Positions 15,602 through 24,182 of a stretch of 64,000 bases of DNA are shown here, in pieces. A program made the position numbers and the translations under genes. Source of the stretch: [Bacteroides] pectinophilus (GTDB lineage Bacteria; Bacillota; Clostridia; Lachnospirales; Lachnospiraceae); the NCBI GenBank assembly GCA_025146925.1, contig CP102260.1, forward strand, positions 325,001-389,000. Reading direction: 5' to 3'. The notes under the pieces are model-generated. The model searched no databases. It was not told the DNA's origin and saw only the letters and a program-made list of their open reading frames with translations. The first letter of the stretch is position 1. Every line of letters begins with the position of its first letter.

Positions 15602-17251
15602 ATGAAAAATAAAATACGCAGGTATATAAAATATGCCGTCGGAATAGTGTTGGTATTTTTATTGTTTCTCTGGCCGCTTCTTAATATGTTCAGCGAAGCC
15701 TTCATTGCAAAAGATGAGGGCTTCACATTTGCATATTTTGCAAATGTGCTGTCGGATGCGGGGTTTGCCAAAGTTATTAGCAATACATTGCTGATTAATA
15801 TATGTTCTATGGTGTCGGCAGGCATAGTGGGTGTATTGCTTGCATATGTGATGGCTTATACGGATATTGCATTTAAGAATATATTGCATAAGCTGTTGCT
15901 GATACCGCTGTTTATTCCGTCTTATATCGTGACACTGGCGTGGATGCAGATGTGCATGAAAAATGGGTTATTGTATCAGCTGACGCATTTTGAACTGTAT
16001 TCATATAAAGGAATCATTCTCATGTTTACAGTGTGCCAGTATCCGATAGTCTACCTGATGTGTCTGAGCCATTTCAGAAGGATTCCCAGAGAACTGGAAC
16101 AGGCAGCGGTAGTATCGGGATGCGGACGCGTAAAGGCATTCTTTAAGGTAGTGCTGCCAATTACAAAAATAACTATTGTGAATGCAATGCTGCTTGTATT
16201 CCTGTCGTGTCTGGACAACTTTGGAATAGTTGCATTCATTGGAATACCGGCTAATATAAATGTGCTCAGTACGGATATTTATAAGACAATCGTATCATCA
16301 ACAAAAGACAGCTATAACATTGCCGCTGTCAAGGGCATAGTGCTTTCGGTACTTGCAGTTATCATGATGCTGGCAACGCAGTGGCTGTCCGGCAATAATA
16401 AGGCCGGGAACTGTGAAAAAGAGGATATGGAACCAAGAATAATGCTTGGAAAATGGAAGTTTGTCCTTGCAGGCATAATGAGCTGTTTTATCGGTCTGTT
16501 TAACATTGTTCCATTAATTAAATTAGTGTCTTCGGCATTAACCAAAGGACAGGGCGTTAAGCTGTCTTTAAAAACAATGTGCTTTGATAATTTTTTTAAG
16601 GTATTAAGAAATGTAAAGTCCATGAACGGAATAAAGAACAGTATTTTCCTGGCATTAGCGGCGGTTCTTCTGTGTACGGTAATCGGTATTACAATATCAT
16701 ATCTGTCGGAGTATAAAAAAGACAGAATAGCATCAGGTATCCAGGCTGTAGTTACATTTCCATATTCAATTCCGGGAATTATATTGGGACTTGCAATTAT
16801 ACTGACGTATGCAGGCTCATTCCACGGATTTACGATATACGGGACAATATGGATTCTGCTGCTGTCATATGTAACACGTTTTACTGCGGTATCGCTGAGA
16901 TACGCTAATTCAGCTTTCGCACAGCTTGATTCGTCAATGGATGAAGCTGCACAGATATCCGGAGCCAATAATTATGTAAAATGGAAAAAGGTAATCATTC
17001 CTCTCAGCATGGGAACTATATCTGCCGGAATGGGACTCGTTATGATATACAGTATGATGGAGCTGACAACATCGAGTCTGTTGTGGTCGGGCGGCACAGA
17101 GACAATTGGCGTTGTAATCTTTAACTTTACATCGGCAGGACTAAGCAACATGGCATCGGCTTATTCATCAATTATCATGATTGGTGTATGTGCGGCAGCT
17201 TTGCTTTTGAAAGTTATTGATAAATCCGTCAGAATTATAAGGAGAAGGTGA
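15602..17251 (+). CDS. ABC importer permease with two fused transmembrane domains (FbpB-like)
   Basis: 549 residues, about 12 membrane helices in two halves (roughly 1-270 and 290-549). Each half has the EAA loop that contacts the ATPase: ELEQAAVVSGCGRVKAFFKVVLP in the first and SMDEAAQISGANNYVKWKKVIIP in the second (consensus EAA---G). Such fused permeases are normal for Fe3+/phosphonate-type importers. I start at the ATG at 15602, since GGAG lies seven bases upstream; the frame runs 9 codons further back to the preceding stop. The upstream TGCGGAATGGAG resembles the ends of the hairpin element at 61504. Confidence 0.9.
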   Translation: MKNKIRRYIKYAVGIVLVFLLFLWPLLNMFSEAFIAKDEGFTFAYFANVLSDAGFAKVISNTLLINICSMVSAGIVGVLLAYVMAYTDIAFKNILHKLLLIPLFIPSYIVTLAWMQMCMKNGLLYQLTHFELYSYKGIILMFTVCQYPIVYLMCLSHFRRIPRELEQAAVVSGCGRVKAFFKVVLPITKITIVNAMLLVFLSCLDNFGIVAFIGIPANINVLSTDIYKTIVSSTKDSYNIAAVKGIVLSVLAVIMMLATQWLSGNNKAGNCEKEDMEPRIMLGKWKFVLAGIMSCFIGLFNIVPLIKLVSSALTKGQGVKLSLKTMCFDNFFKVLRNVKSMNGIKNSIFLALAAVLLCTVIGITISYLSEYKKDRIASGIQAVVTFPYSIPGIILGLAIILTYAGSFHGFTIYGTIWILLLSYVTRFTAVSLRYANSAFAQLDSSMDEAAQISGANNYVKWKKVIIPLSMGTISAGMGLVMIYSMMELTTSSLLWSGGTETIGVVIFNFTSAGLSNMASAYSSIIMIGVCAAALLLKVIDKSVRIIRRR

Positions 17252-17258
17252 TAAAGAT

Positions 17259-18311
17259 ATGGCAACGGTAATTAAAAATCTGAATATGAATTTTGATGGC
17301 TATCAGGCATTGAAAAATATTAATCTTACAATCAGCGATGGAGAGTTTGTCGCAATCCTCGGACCGTCAGGCTGTGGCAAAACAACGCTGTTAAGACTGC
17401 TGGCAGGTTTTCTGAAGCCGACAGACGGCGTTATTAAGATAGATAACAGTGTAGTGGCTGACAGTAAAAAGATTACAAGTCCCAATAAGAGAAATATCGG
17501 AATGGTGTTCCAGTCGTATGCCTTATGGCCTCATATGACGGTAAAGCAGCAGGTTACATTCCCGATGCAGCACAGTATTTTCTCAAAATATAAGACGCAG
17601 AAGAACCGCGAAGAAAGAACGGATGCCGTGTTAAAGCTTGTAAATATGCAGACTATGGGAGACAGGTATCCATCTGAATTATCCGGCGGACAGAAACAGA
17701 GAGTAGCGATTGCACGTGCACTTGCCAATGAACCTGACCTTCTGCTTATGGATGAGCCTCTTTCCAATCTGGATGCACAGCTTAAGATAGAGATGCGCCG
17801 TGAGATAAGCAATCTACATAAGAGCGTGGGCGGAACCGTGTTGTATGTTACGCATGACCAGTCTGAGGCGCTTGGAATGGCTGATAAGATAGTTGTTATG
17901 AGCCAGGGAGAGATTCAGCAGATAGGAACACCTAAGGAAATATTTTACAATCCGGTTAATCCGTTCGTTGCGCAGTTTGTCGGACAGAGCAATCTGATAA
18001 GGGGCAGCTGGGACGGCGATGAATTCACATACGGAGAGGGTGAAAAGATTACAGATTATGAGGTGAATGATTCCTTCAAAGCCGAAAACCTGTATCCGGT
18101 CAAGGCCGACGGACTTGAGATAGTAGGCCGGGATGAGTCACATTTCAGAGGGATTGTAAAAGAGGTTGAATTTCAGGGATTTCAGAATAAAATAATATTG
18201 GAAATGCAGGATAATAATCATCTGCAGGTATTTGCCTGCGCAGATGAAGAAGTCAGACAGGGGGAAATGTATGGAGTCAGAATTAAAAAAAGAAAAAATG
18301 TGGAAATATGA
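17259..18311 (+). CDS. ABC importer ATP-binding protein (FbpC/PotA type)
   Basis: 350 residues. ATPase domain 1-240 with Walker A GPSGCGKTT (about 36-44), Q-loop VFQSYALWPHM, signature LSGGQKQR, Walker B LLLMDEP and switch His in YVTHDQSEA. The C-terminal 110 residues are a TOBE-like regulatory domain. Begins 7 bases after the permease. The 3' end overlaps the PHP gene by 41 bases, so the importer and the hydrolase are translationally linked. Confidence 0.93.
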   Translation: MATVIKNLNMNFDGYQALKNINLTISDGEFVAILGPSGCGKTTLLRLLAGFLKPTDGVIKIDNSVVADSKKITSPNKRNIGMVFQSYALWPHMTVKQQVTFPMQHSIFSKYKTQKNREERTDAVLKLVNMQTMGDRYPSELSGGQKQRVAIARALANEPDLLLMDEPLSNLDAQLKIEMRREISNLHKSVGGTVLYVTHDQSEALGMADKIVVMSQGEIQQIGTPKEIFYNPVNPFVAQFVGQSNLIRGSWDGDEFTYGEGEKITDYEVNDSFKAENLYPVKADGLEIVGRDESHFRGIVKEVEFQGFQNKIILEMQDNNHLQVFACADEEVRQGEMYGVRIKKRKNVEI

Positions 18312-18969
18312 TATGCACGTTCACACCAGGGAGGTAAGTCCCTGTGGCAGGATGAGCGTTGAAGAAGTTGTTAATGCTTATATGGAAAGCGGTTATGACG
18401 GTATCTGGATTACTAACCATTTTCATAGGGAATTTCTTGAATTAACAGAGGGAATGGACTGGAATAAAAAGATAGATTTTTATCTGAAGCCAATCCGTGA
18501 TGCAGTAAAAAATCTTAAGGACGCAGGAAAGGATTTTCATATCGGACTTGGAATGGAACTCAGATTCCTGACGGATCCGAATGATTATCTGATATATGGA
18601 TTATCAGAGAAGCTTTTGTACAATGAAGCTGACAGATGGTTATACATGGATCTGCAGTCGTTCTATGAAAAGTATAAGGACAGGCTGCTTATAATCCAGG
18701 CTCATCCGAACCGCGCGGACAGTTCATATCCTGCCGATATAGATTATCTTCACGGAATGGAGGCGGTTAACACATCACCGCGCCATGACAGCGGTAATGA
18801 AAAGACGCAGAAGATACTTATTATGCATCCGTGGATGATTCCTACTGCAGGAAGTGACAGCCACAGACCGGAAGACATAGGAAGAACCGGAATTATGGCA
18901 GGAGAGAGTATAGACACGGAGGAACGTCTGGTGGCAGTATTAAAGAGCAGGGAGTACGCACTGATATGA
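18271..18969 (+). CDS. PHP-domain phosphoesterase
   Basis: 232 residues (ATG at 18271 behind GGGGAAATGT; an internal ATG at 18298 is possible). Metal-binding motifs of the PHP fold are present in order: HVHT near residue 15, NHFH near 51, a Glu in GMELRF, AHPNR near 150, and GSDSHRPEDIG near 202. PHP proteins hydrolyse phosphomono- or diesters; one member (PhnPP) works on cyclic phosphates from phosphonate breakdown. Overlaps the ABC ATPase at its start and the next gene by 4 bases. The nearest alternative is a histidinol-phosphatase-like enzyme, but no his genes are near. Confidence 0.85.
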   Translation: MESELKKEKMWKYDMHVHTREVSPCGRMSVEEVVNAYMESGYDGIWITNHFHREFLELTEGMDWNKKIDFYLKPIRDAVKNLKDAGKDFHIGLGMELRFLTDPNDYLIYGLSEKLLYNEADRWLYMDLQSFYEKYKDRLLIIQAHPNRADSSYPADIDYLHGMEAVNTSPRHDSGNEKTQKILIMHPWMIPTAGSDSHRPEDIGRTGIMAGESIDTEERLVAVLKSREYALI

Positions 18970-19796
18970 GCTGTATATATGCAATTCCGTTTGGGCAGGC
19001 TGACTGCTTTGTTGTGGCGCTTGATACCGGCAACGGCAGAAGGTATGTGCTGATAGATGGTGGGACAAGAAAGCATGGGCGCAATGAATTAAGGCTTTTT
19101 CTGGAAGATAACAATATCAGCAGCATAAGCCTGTTAGCCGTAACACATATGCATCAGGATCACATAGGCTATATCCCGGAGATGACCGGGAGACTGCATA
19201 CAGAGACGGCGCTATTACCATTCCGCGCGAAGCTTATGCGTGGGATGATGATTGACAATTCTGAGATGAGAGAGGATTATTTTGACCTTCTCAGGATAGC
19301 AATGAATCTTGAAAATCAGCACACAAAGATTTATTACAACAACAGCATTCAGAAGTATCAGTCATTTGTAATTGGGGATTACATGCTGACTGTAATATAT
19401 CCGAACAGGGACAGCGCACTGACATTGACAAAGGACAGCAGCCTTATTAATGGTGACAGCTCAGTTATGTTACTGACAAAAGGTAAAAGACAGCTTGCCC
19501 TGTTCTGCGGCGATTGTTTTGAGGAGAATTTTTCTGGTTTGTATTTTCAATATGTGGAAGATAATTGTCTGGAAAAAGGCGTGGAAGTCCTGAAGCTGTC
19601 ACATCATGGGAGAAATGATAAAGGACACGTTTATTATACGGAAGATTTTTTGAAGAAAATCAGTCCACGGAAGACTGTTATTACAAGTGACACGGGCAAT
19701 ATAAAAAAATATTCCGCTGAGTGGAAGCGGATACTGACCGGAACTGATACTTATGTTATCGAAGATAAAATAATGGAGATTGTGATAGAAGAATAG
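18966..19796 (+). CDS. Metallo-beta-lactamase-fold hydrolase
   Basis: 276 residues, no signal peptide. Core motif THMHQDHIGY (HxHxDH, about 59-68), a later Asp in FCGDCF (about 182), HHGRND near 215 and TSDTG near 240 complete the binuclear metal site. The overall pattern is like the ComEC C-terminal/PhnP-like branch. The ATG overlaps the stop of the PHP gene (ATGA). As part of the operon it may act on the product of the PHP enzyme, since PhnP is a lactamase-fold phosphodiesterase; this is inference. It could also be a general nuclease or esterase. Confidence 0.82.
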   Translation: MSCIYAIPFGQADCFVVALDTGNGRRYVLIDGGTRKHGRNELRLFLEDNNISSISLLAVTHMHQDHIGYIPEMTGRLHTETALLPFRAKLMRGMMIDNSEMREDYFDLLRIAMNLENQHTKIYYNNSIQKYQSFVIGDYMLTVIYPNRDSALTLTKDSSLINGDSSVMLLTKGKRQLALFCGDCFEENFSGLYFQYVEDNCLEKGVEVLKLSHHGRNDKGHVYYTEDFLKKISPRKTVITSDTGNIKKYSAEWKRILTGTDTYVIEDKIMEIVIEE

Positions 19797-19833
19797 GAAA
19801 ATAGTGAAAAATTCTCAACAAGCGCTTATGTAA

Positions 19834-19861
19834 TTGTAATTACAATCGCCTGTGTTATAAT
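19834..19861 (+). promoter_or_regulatory. Promoter and dyad upstream of the MacB-like operon
   Basis: -35 TTGTAA (19834-19839), 16-base spacer, -10 TATAAT (19856-19861). The -35 lies in a perfect 14-base palindrome ATTGTAATTACAAT (19833-19846), a likely operator for a small dimeric regulator. Confidence 0.55.
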
Positions 19862-19899
19862 TTTAGCGGGTTAGCAATAACTAACCCGCTAAAATTATA
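19856..19899. repeat. 19-bp perfect inverted repeat between the MBL and ABC genes
   Basis: TATAATTTTAGCGGGTTAG (19856-19874) and its exact complement at 19881-19899, with a 6-base loop. It could terminate the upstream operon, but no T-run follows on the plus strand (AAAATTATA). Because it also covers the -10 box and the probable start site of the next promoter, a regulatory role is possible. Confidence 0.8.
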
Positions 19900-19935
19900 T
19901 ATGCGGCATTATAAGGATGCCTGGAAAGGGGCGCT

Positions 19936-20652
19936 ATGTCAGAGGGAGATAGAAAGTTTCTTGAAATAGTTGATTTGAAAAAAGGCTTTGGAAGCGGCGA
20001 TACAAGACAGGAGGTACTGCGCGGGATGAATTTCTCGGTATCTAAGGGAGAGTTCTGCGTACTGCTCGGACCGTCAGGTTCAGGCAAGTCAACACTGCTT
20101 AATATTATCGGAGGAATTGACAATGCCGATTCCGGATACATTTCCATTAACGGTGATAAGCTGGAGGAGATGAATGAGAAAAAGCTGACGATGTATAGAA
20201 GAAAGCATCTCGGATATGTATTCCAGATGTATAACCTGATTGGTAATCTTAATGTAAAGGAGAATATCGAGGTTGGAGCATATCTGTCAGATAATCCGCT
20301 TGATATTGATGACCTGCTTAACACACTTGGGCTTTATGAGCACAGACACAAGCTGCCGAACCAGTTGTCGGGCGGGCAGCAGCAGAGAGTTTCGATAGGA
20401 CGTGCAATCGTTAAAAATCCCGACATACTGTTGTGTGATGAGCCTACGGGAGCACTTGATTACAATACATCCAAGGAGATTCTCAAATTGATTGAGGATG
20501 TTAATAAAAAATACGGCAATACGGTAATTATGGTTACTCATAATGAAGCAATCCGGAACATGGCTGACCATGTTGTCAGGCTTCGTGACGGGGCAGTGCG
20601 TAACAATGAGATTAATACAGATAAGATATCAGCAGCAGATCTTGAGTGGTAA
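19936..20652 (+). CDS. ABC transporter ATP-binding protein, MacB/LolD type
   Basis: 238 residues. Walker [10 protein letters not shown] (about 49-57), Q-loop FQMYNLI, signature LSGGQQQR, Walker [12 protein letters not shown] and switch MVTHNE. The [11 protein letters not shown] and [16 protein letters not shown] segments mark the MacB/LolD/FtsE branch, which drives mechanotransmission rather than solute channels. AAAGGGGCGCT precedes the ATG. It is 12 bases upstream of the giant FtsX-type permease, its obvious partner. Confidence 0.93.
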   Translation: MSEGDRKFLEIVDLKKGFGSGDTRQEVLRGMNFSVSKGEFCVLLGPSGSGKSTLLNIIGGIDNADSGYISINGDKLEEMNEKKLTMYRRKHLGYVFQMYNLIGNLNVKENIEVGAYLSDNPLDIDDLLNTLGLYEHRHKLPNQLSGGQQQRVSIGRAIVKNPDILLCDEPTGALDYNTSKEILKLIEDVNKKYGNTVIMVTHNEAIRNMADHVVRLRDGAVRNNEINTDKISAADLEW

Positions 20653-20664
20653 GGGGTGAGGGCT

Positions 20665-23613
20665 ATGAAGAAAAAAGTAAGAAACCCGCTTATCAGACGA
20701 ATACCGAGAGAGCTGCGCGGAGACTGGAAGAAATATCTGGTTGTATTTTTATTCCTTGTGCTCACAATCGGTTTTGTCTCAGGAATGTACGTTGCCAACG
20801 AGAGCATGATGACGGCAGCGAAGACCGGCGTTGACCAATATAAGCGCGAGGACGGACATTTTGAGCTTAACAAAAAAGCGGATGCGTCCCTGATAAATGC
20901 GATAGAGTCCGGAAAAAAGGCAGATGTAAAGGCGTACTATACTGACAAGGCACAAAAGGAGCTTGATGACAAATTCGATTCCGAATTTAATAAGGAATTC
21001 AGCGATAAGTTCAATGATGAATTTGAAAAGGAATTCAGTGACCAATTCGATTCTGAGTTCAAAGCAAAGTTCGATGAACAGTTTGACATCATGGTAAAGG
21101 CTCAGTTTGATGCCCGGTTCCCGGATATATTTGCTGAACAGTTCAGAGCACAGTTTGGTGCGGAATTTGACAAACAGTTTACGGATATGACGGGAGTGCA
21201 GCCGGACAGCCAGTCACCATTGTACCAGTCAATGTACAATCAGGCTTATGAACAGGCATATGATGAGGCTTATGAGCAGGCATATGCTACAGCTTATGAG
21301 GAGGCATATCAGACAGCAAAGCAGTCACAGTATGCTGAGGCTTATAAGACTGCATATGATGAAGCATACAGCACGGCTCATGATGAAGCCTATGACACCG
21401 CATACAGCGAAGCCTATGAAAAGGCTTATCCTGAGGCATATGATGAAGCACTTAATAAGATAAAGGACGAGATTGATGACAAATATGCCGATGCCGAAGA
21501 AAAATATAAGCTTGATGACCCTGATTTTAAGGAAGTCCGGGTGAATGTATATGAGAATTTCTTCCGTAATGAGGAAGAAGATTACAATAATGACGGCACC
21601 ACGGACGGAACAATCCGTATATATGTGCGCAATGATAATGTAAATGAAGCATGCCTGCTTGAGGGTGCATTTCCTCAGGCTTCCGATGAGATAGCGATTG
21701 ACCGTATGCATGCGGATAATGTGGGTGTTAAGGTCGGTGATACGGTGACGGTAAGCGGGGAGACCTACAGGATAACCGGACTTATTGCATATGTTAATTA
21801 TTCGACACTGCATGAAAAGACAACTGATATTATGTTTGATGCAATCAAGTTTGATGTTGCAATGGTAACAGATGGCGGATTTGCAAGACTTCATAAGACA
21901 ATTCATTATGCATATGCATGGCGTTACGTCAATAAGCCGGCAGATGATATAGAAGAAAAGCAGCAGTCGGATAACTTCATGCGCGCACTGCTTACACAGG
22001 CGGTTACGTCAGATAATGAAATTGAGGATTACACTCCTGCATATGCCAATCCGGCAATCAACTTTGCACCGGATGACATGGGATCGGATGAGGCAATGGG
22101 CGGAGTGCTTCTTGATATACTTACAGTGATTATCGCATTTATATTTGCAATCACAATAAGCAACACGATTACCAAAGAGGCTTCAACGATAGGAACGCTC
22201 CGCGCATCAGGTTATACAAGAGGCGAGCTTGTAAGGCACTATCTCTCAATGCCTGTCATTGTTACGCTTTTTGCAGCAATTACAGGTAATATTCTGGGAT
22301 ATACGGTATTCAAAAATGTAGTGGTTTCGATGTATTATAACAGCTACAGCCTTCCGACATATGTAACGATATGGAATTCACAGGCATTTGTTAAGACAAC
22401 GGTTATTCCGGTCATAATTATGCTTGTCGTTAATCTTATTATAATAATGAGAATGATGAGACATACGCCGCTTCAGTTCCTGCGTCATGATATGAAGAAA
22501 TCAAAAAAAGGCAAGGCAGTGCGCCTTCCGGACTGGAGCTTCTTAAACCGTTTCAGAATCAGAATAATGATTCAGAACAGGGCGAACTACATAGTTCTTT
22601 TTGTCGGAATATTCTTTATCGCAGTTATGCTGGCGATGGCGGTAGGAATGCCTGATACACTTGCCTACTACAAGAAAAATGCGGCAGACATGATGTTTAC
22701 AAAATATCAGTATGTCCTCAAATCGTATGAAGATGATGATAACAATGTAATATCAACGGAGAATGCTGATGCGGAGAAGTTCAGTATGACATCGCTGCTT
22801 CGCAAGGGTGACCAGCTTGATGAGGAAGTATCCGTATACGGTGTCGCAGATAACAGCCGCTATGTTAAGATAGACGGACTTGGCAGACTTAATGGGAATG
22901 AAGTATATATTTCGGATTCATTTGCAGATAAATACAGTATTAAAGCCGGTGATGACATTCTGCTTGACGAAAAATACGAGAATAAGCAGTACACCTTCAA
23001 GGTCGTGGGAATATATGACAAGAGTCAGAGTATTGCAGTGTTTATACCGATAGGTCAGTACCGCAGCGTGTTTGGCCTTGATAATGAAGAATTCACGGGA
23101 TACATGTCGGATTCGGAGATTACTGACATAGCAGAGGACTATATTGCAACAGTCATTACAGAACGCGATATCACTAAGATGTGCGACCAGCTCGACCATT
23201 CAATGGGCTCGTACATGACGTATTTCCAGTACCTGTGCATACTTCTGTCAGCGGTAATGATATATCTTCTGACAAAGCTTATTATCGAGAAAAACGAAAA
23301 TGCTATCTCAATGACCAAGATTCTCGGCTATGAAAACAAAGAGATTGCCGGGCTGTACATGCTTTCGACAACAATAGTGCTTGTCATTGCAGATATATTC
23401 AGCGTAATTCTCGGTGTTATCGTAATGAATACTGTATGGCGCGTAATGCTGTTCTCATACAGCGGATGGTATGCATTCCACTTCTATCCGAGCGGCTATG
23501 CCAAGATGTTTGTGTTTATACTGATGGGATATCTGATAGTCATGGTGCTTGACTTCAACAGAATCAGAAAGATTCCTATGGATAAGGCGCTTAAGGAGGC
23601 GAATCAGGAGTAG
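20665..23613 (+). CDS. FtsX/MacB-type permease with aromatic tetrad-repeat outer domain
   Basis: 982 residues. One membrane helix at about 20-42, then a large outer region, three helices (about 480-610) of a first FtsX domain, a second soluble region, and a second FtsX domain with the last three helices (about 850-960). The outer part is unusual: residues 98-175 have Phe at nearly every fourth position (KFDSEFNKEFSDKFNDEF), and 190-262 have Tyr likewise (EQAYDEAYEQAYATAYEEAY). The rest looks like MacB periplasmic domain. The start is the ATG at 20665 behind AAGGGGTGAGGG; a GTG three codons earlier is also open. Together with the ATPase it probably exports or senses an envelope-active substrate. 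Confidence 0.9.
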   Translation: MKKKVRNPLIRRIPRELRGDWKKYLVVFLFLVLTIGFVSGMYVANESMMTAAKTGVDQYKREDGHFELNKKADASLINAIESGKKADVKAYYTDKAQKELDDKFDSEFNKEFSDKFNDEFEKEFSDQFDSEFKAKFDEQFDIMVKAQFDARFPDIFAEQFRAQFGAEFDKQFTDMTGVQPDSQSPLYQSMYNQAYEQAYDEAYEQAYATAYEEAYQTAKQSQYAEAYKTAYDEAYSTAHDEAYDTAYSEAYEKAYPEAYDEALNKIKDEIDDKYADAEEKYKLDDPDFKEVRVNVYENFFRNEEEDYNNDGTTDGTIRIYVRNDNVNEACLLEGAFPQASDEIAIDRMHADNVGVKVGDTVTVSGETYRITGLIAYVNYSTLHEKTTDIMFDAIKFDVAMVTDGGFARLHKTIHYAYAWRYVNKPADDIEEKQQSDNFMRALLTQAVTSDNEIEDYTPAYANPAINFAPDDMGSDEAMGGVLLDILTVIIAFIFAITISNTITKEASTIGTLRASGYTRGELVRHYLSMPVIVTLFAAITGNILGYTVFKNVVVSMYYNSYSLPTYVTIWNSQAFVKTTVIPVIIMLVVNLIIIMRMMRHTPLQFLRHDMKKSKKGKAVRLPDWSFLNRFRIRIMIQNRANYIVLFVGIFFIAVMLAMAVGMPDTLAYYKKNAADMMFTKYQYVLKSYEDDDNNVISTENADAEKFSMTSLLRKGDQLDEEVSVYGVADNSRYVKIDGLGRLNGNEVYISDSFADKYSIKAGDDILLDEKYENKQYTFKVVGIYDKSQSIAVFIPIGQYRSVFGLDNEEFTGYMSDSEITDIAEDYIATVITERDITKMCDQLDHSMGSYMTYFQYLCILLSAVMIYLLTKLIIEKNENAISMTKILGYENKEIAGLYMLSTTIVLVIADIFSVILGVIVMNTVWRVMLFSYSGWYAFHFYPSGYAKMFVFILMGYLIVMVLDFNRIRKIPMDKALKEANQE

Positions 23614-23628
23614 CATTACTCCTGATTC
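23601..23628. terminator. Perfect hairpin shared by two convergent gene ends
   Basis: GAATCAGGAGTA (23601-23612) and TACTCCTGATTC (23617-23628) form a 12-bp stem with loop GCAT. It covers the last codons and stops of the FtsX gene (plus) and the cysteine hydrolase (minus), whose coding regions end two bases apart. Both proteins end in NQE as a result. There is no T-run, so efficient Rho-independent termination is uncertain. Confidence 0.6.
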
Positions 23629-24140
23629 ACAACCTGAATCTGGCAGACCTTCATGGCTTCAAGTGCATTATTATGGCTTGCAGGTGTTACGCCTGCACAG
23701 CATGATGCATCAACAATGACAGGAACCTCAGGCAGATAAGCCTTGGCAATCATGGCATTAGAGATTACACATATGTCAGTGCAGAGACCGATAAGTGTTA
23801 TATCTTCAACAGGTGCCTTGCGGCTGAGCGCTGCAAGCACCTCGCCAAGTCTTACGCTGCCGAAGGTAGGCTTCTCAATCGCAGGCTCATCAATCAGCTC
23901 TGCAACAGAAGGGTTAAGCTCCCAGCCTTCTGTTCCCTTAACACAGTGAACAACAGGAAGATTCTTACCTTCCTGTGTGGAAAGATAATCTTCTCCGTGA
24001 GTGTCCTTAGTAGCAAGGACTATTCCGTCAAAATCACGAATCTTCTTAACTACATTAGGAACAATCGCAACGGCCTCAGCGGTTCCGAGTGCTCCGTCAA
24101 TAAAATCATTCTGCATGTCAACAACGATAAGTACGTGCAT
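23616..24140 (-). CDS. Cysteine hydrolase, isochorismatase/nicotinamidase family
   Basis: 174 residues, normal length for the family. The catalytic triad is in place: Asp8 in VVDMQNDF, Lys90 in EKPTFGS and Cys124 in LCTDICVISN. The short form and the THGEDYLSTQEGKNLPVVHC segment (residues 47-66) resemble nicotinamidases and small amidases of anaerobes. Nicotinamidase (PncA, nicotinamide to nicotinate) is the likely activity but the substrate is not certain. It faces the FtsX gene and shares its terminal hairpin. An AGGAGG-like site precedes the start. Confidence 0.88.
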   Translation of the reverse strand: MHVLIVVDMQNDFIDGALGTAEAVAIVPNVVKKIRDFDGIVLATKDTHGEDYLSTQEGKNLPVVHCVKGTEGWELNPSVAELIDEPAIEKPTFGSVRLGEVLAALSRKAPVEDITLIGLCTDICVISNAMIAKAYLPEVPVIVDASCCAGVTPASHNNALEAMKVCQIQVVNQE

Positions 24141-24182
24141 ATCTGCCTCCTTTGCATGTGCATCTGTCTTAGTATTAATATC

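Noticed and set aside
20958-21460. Regular short DNA repeats, at first like a CRISPR array
   Set aside because: They have a 12-base period inside one open frame (FtsX permease) and encode amino acid repeats; there are no spacers.
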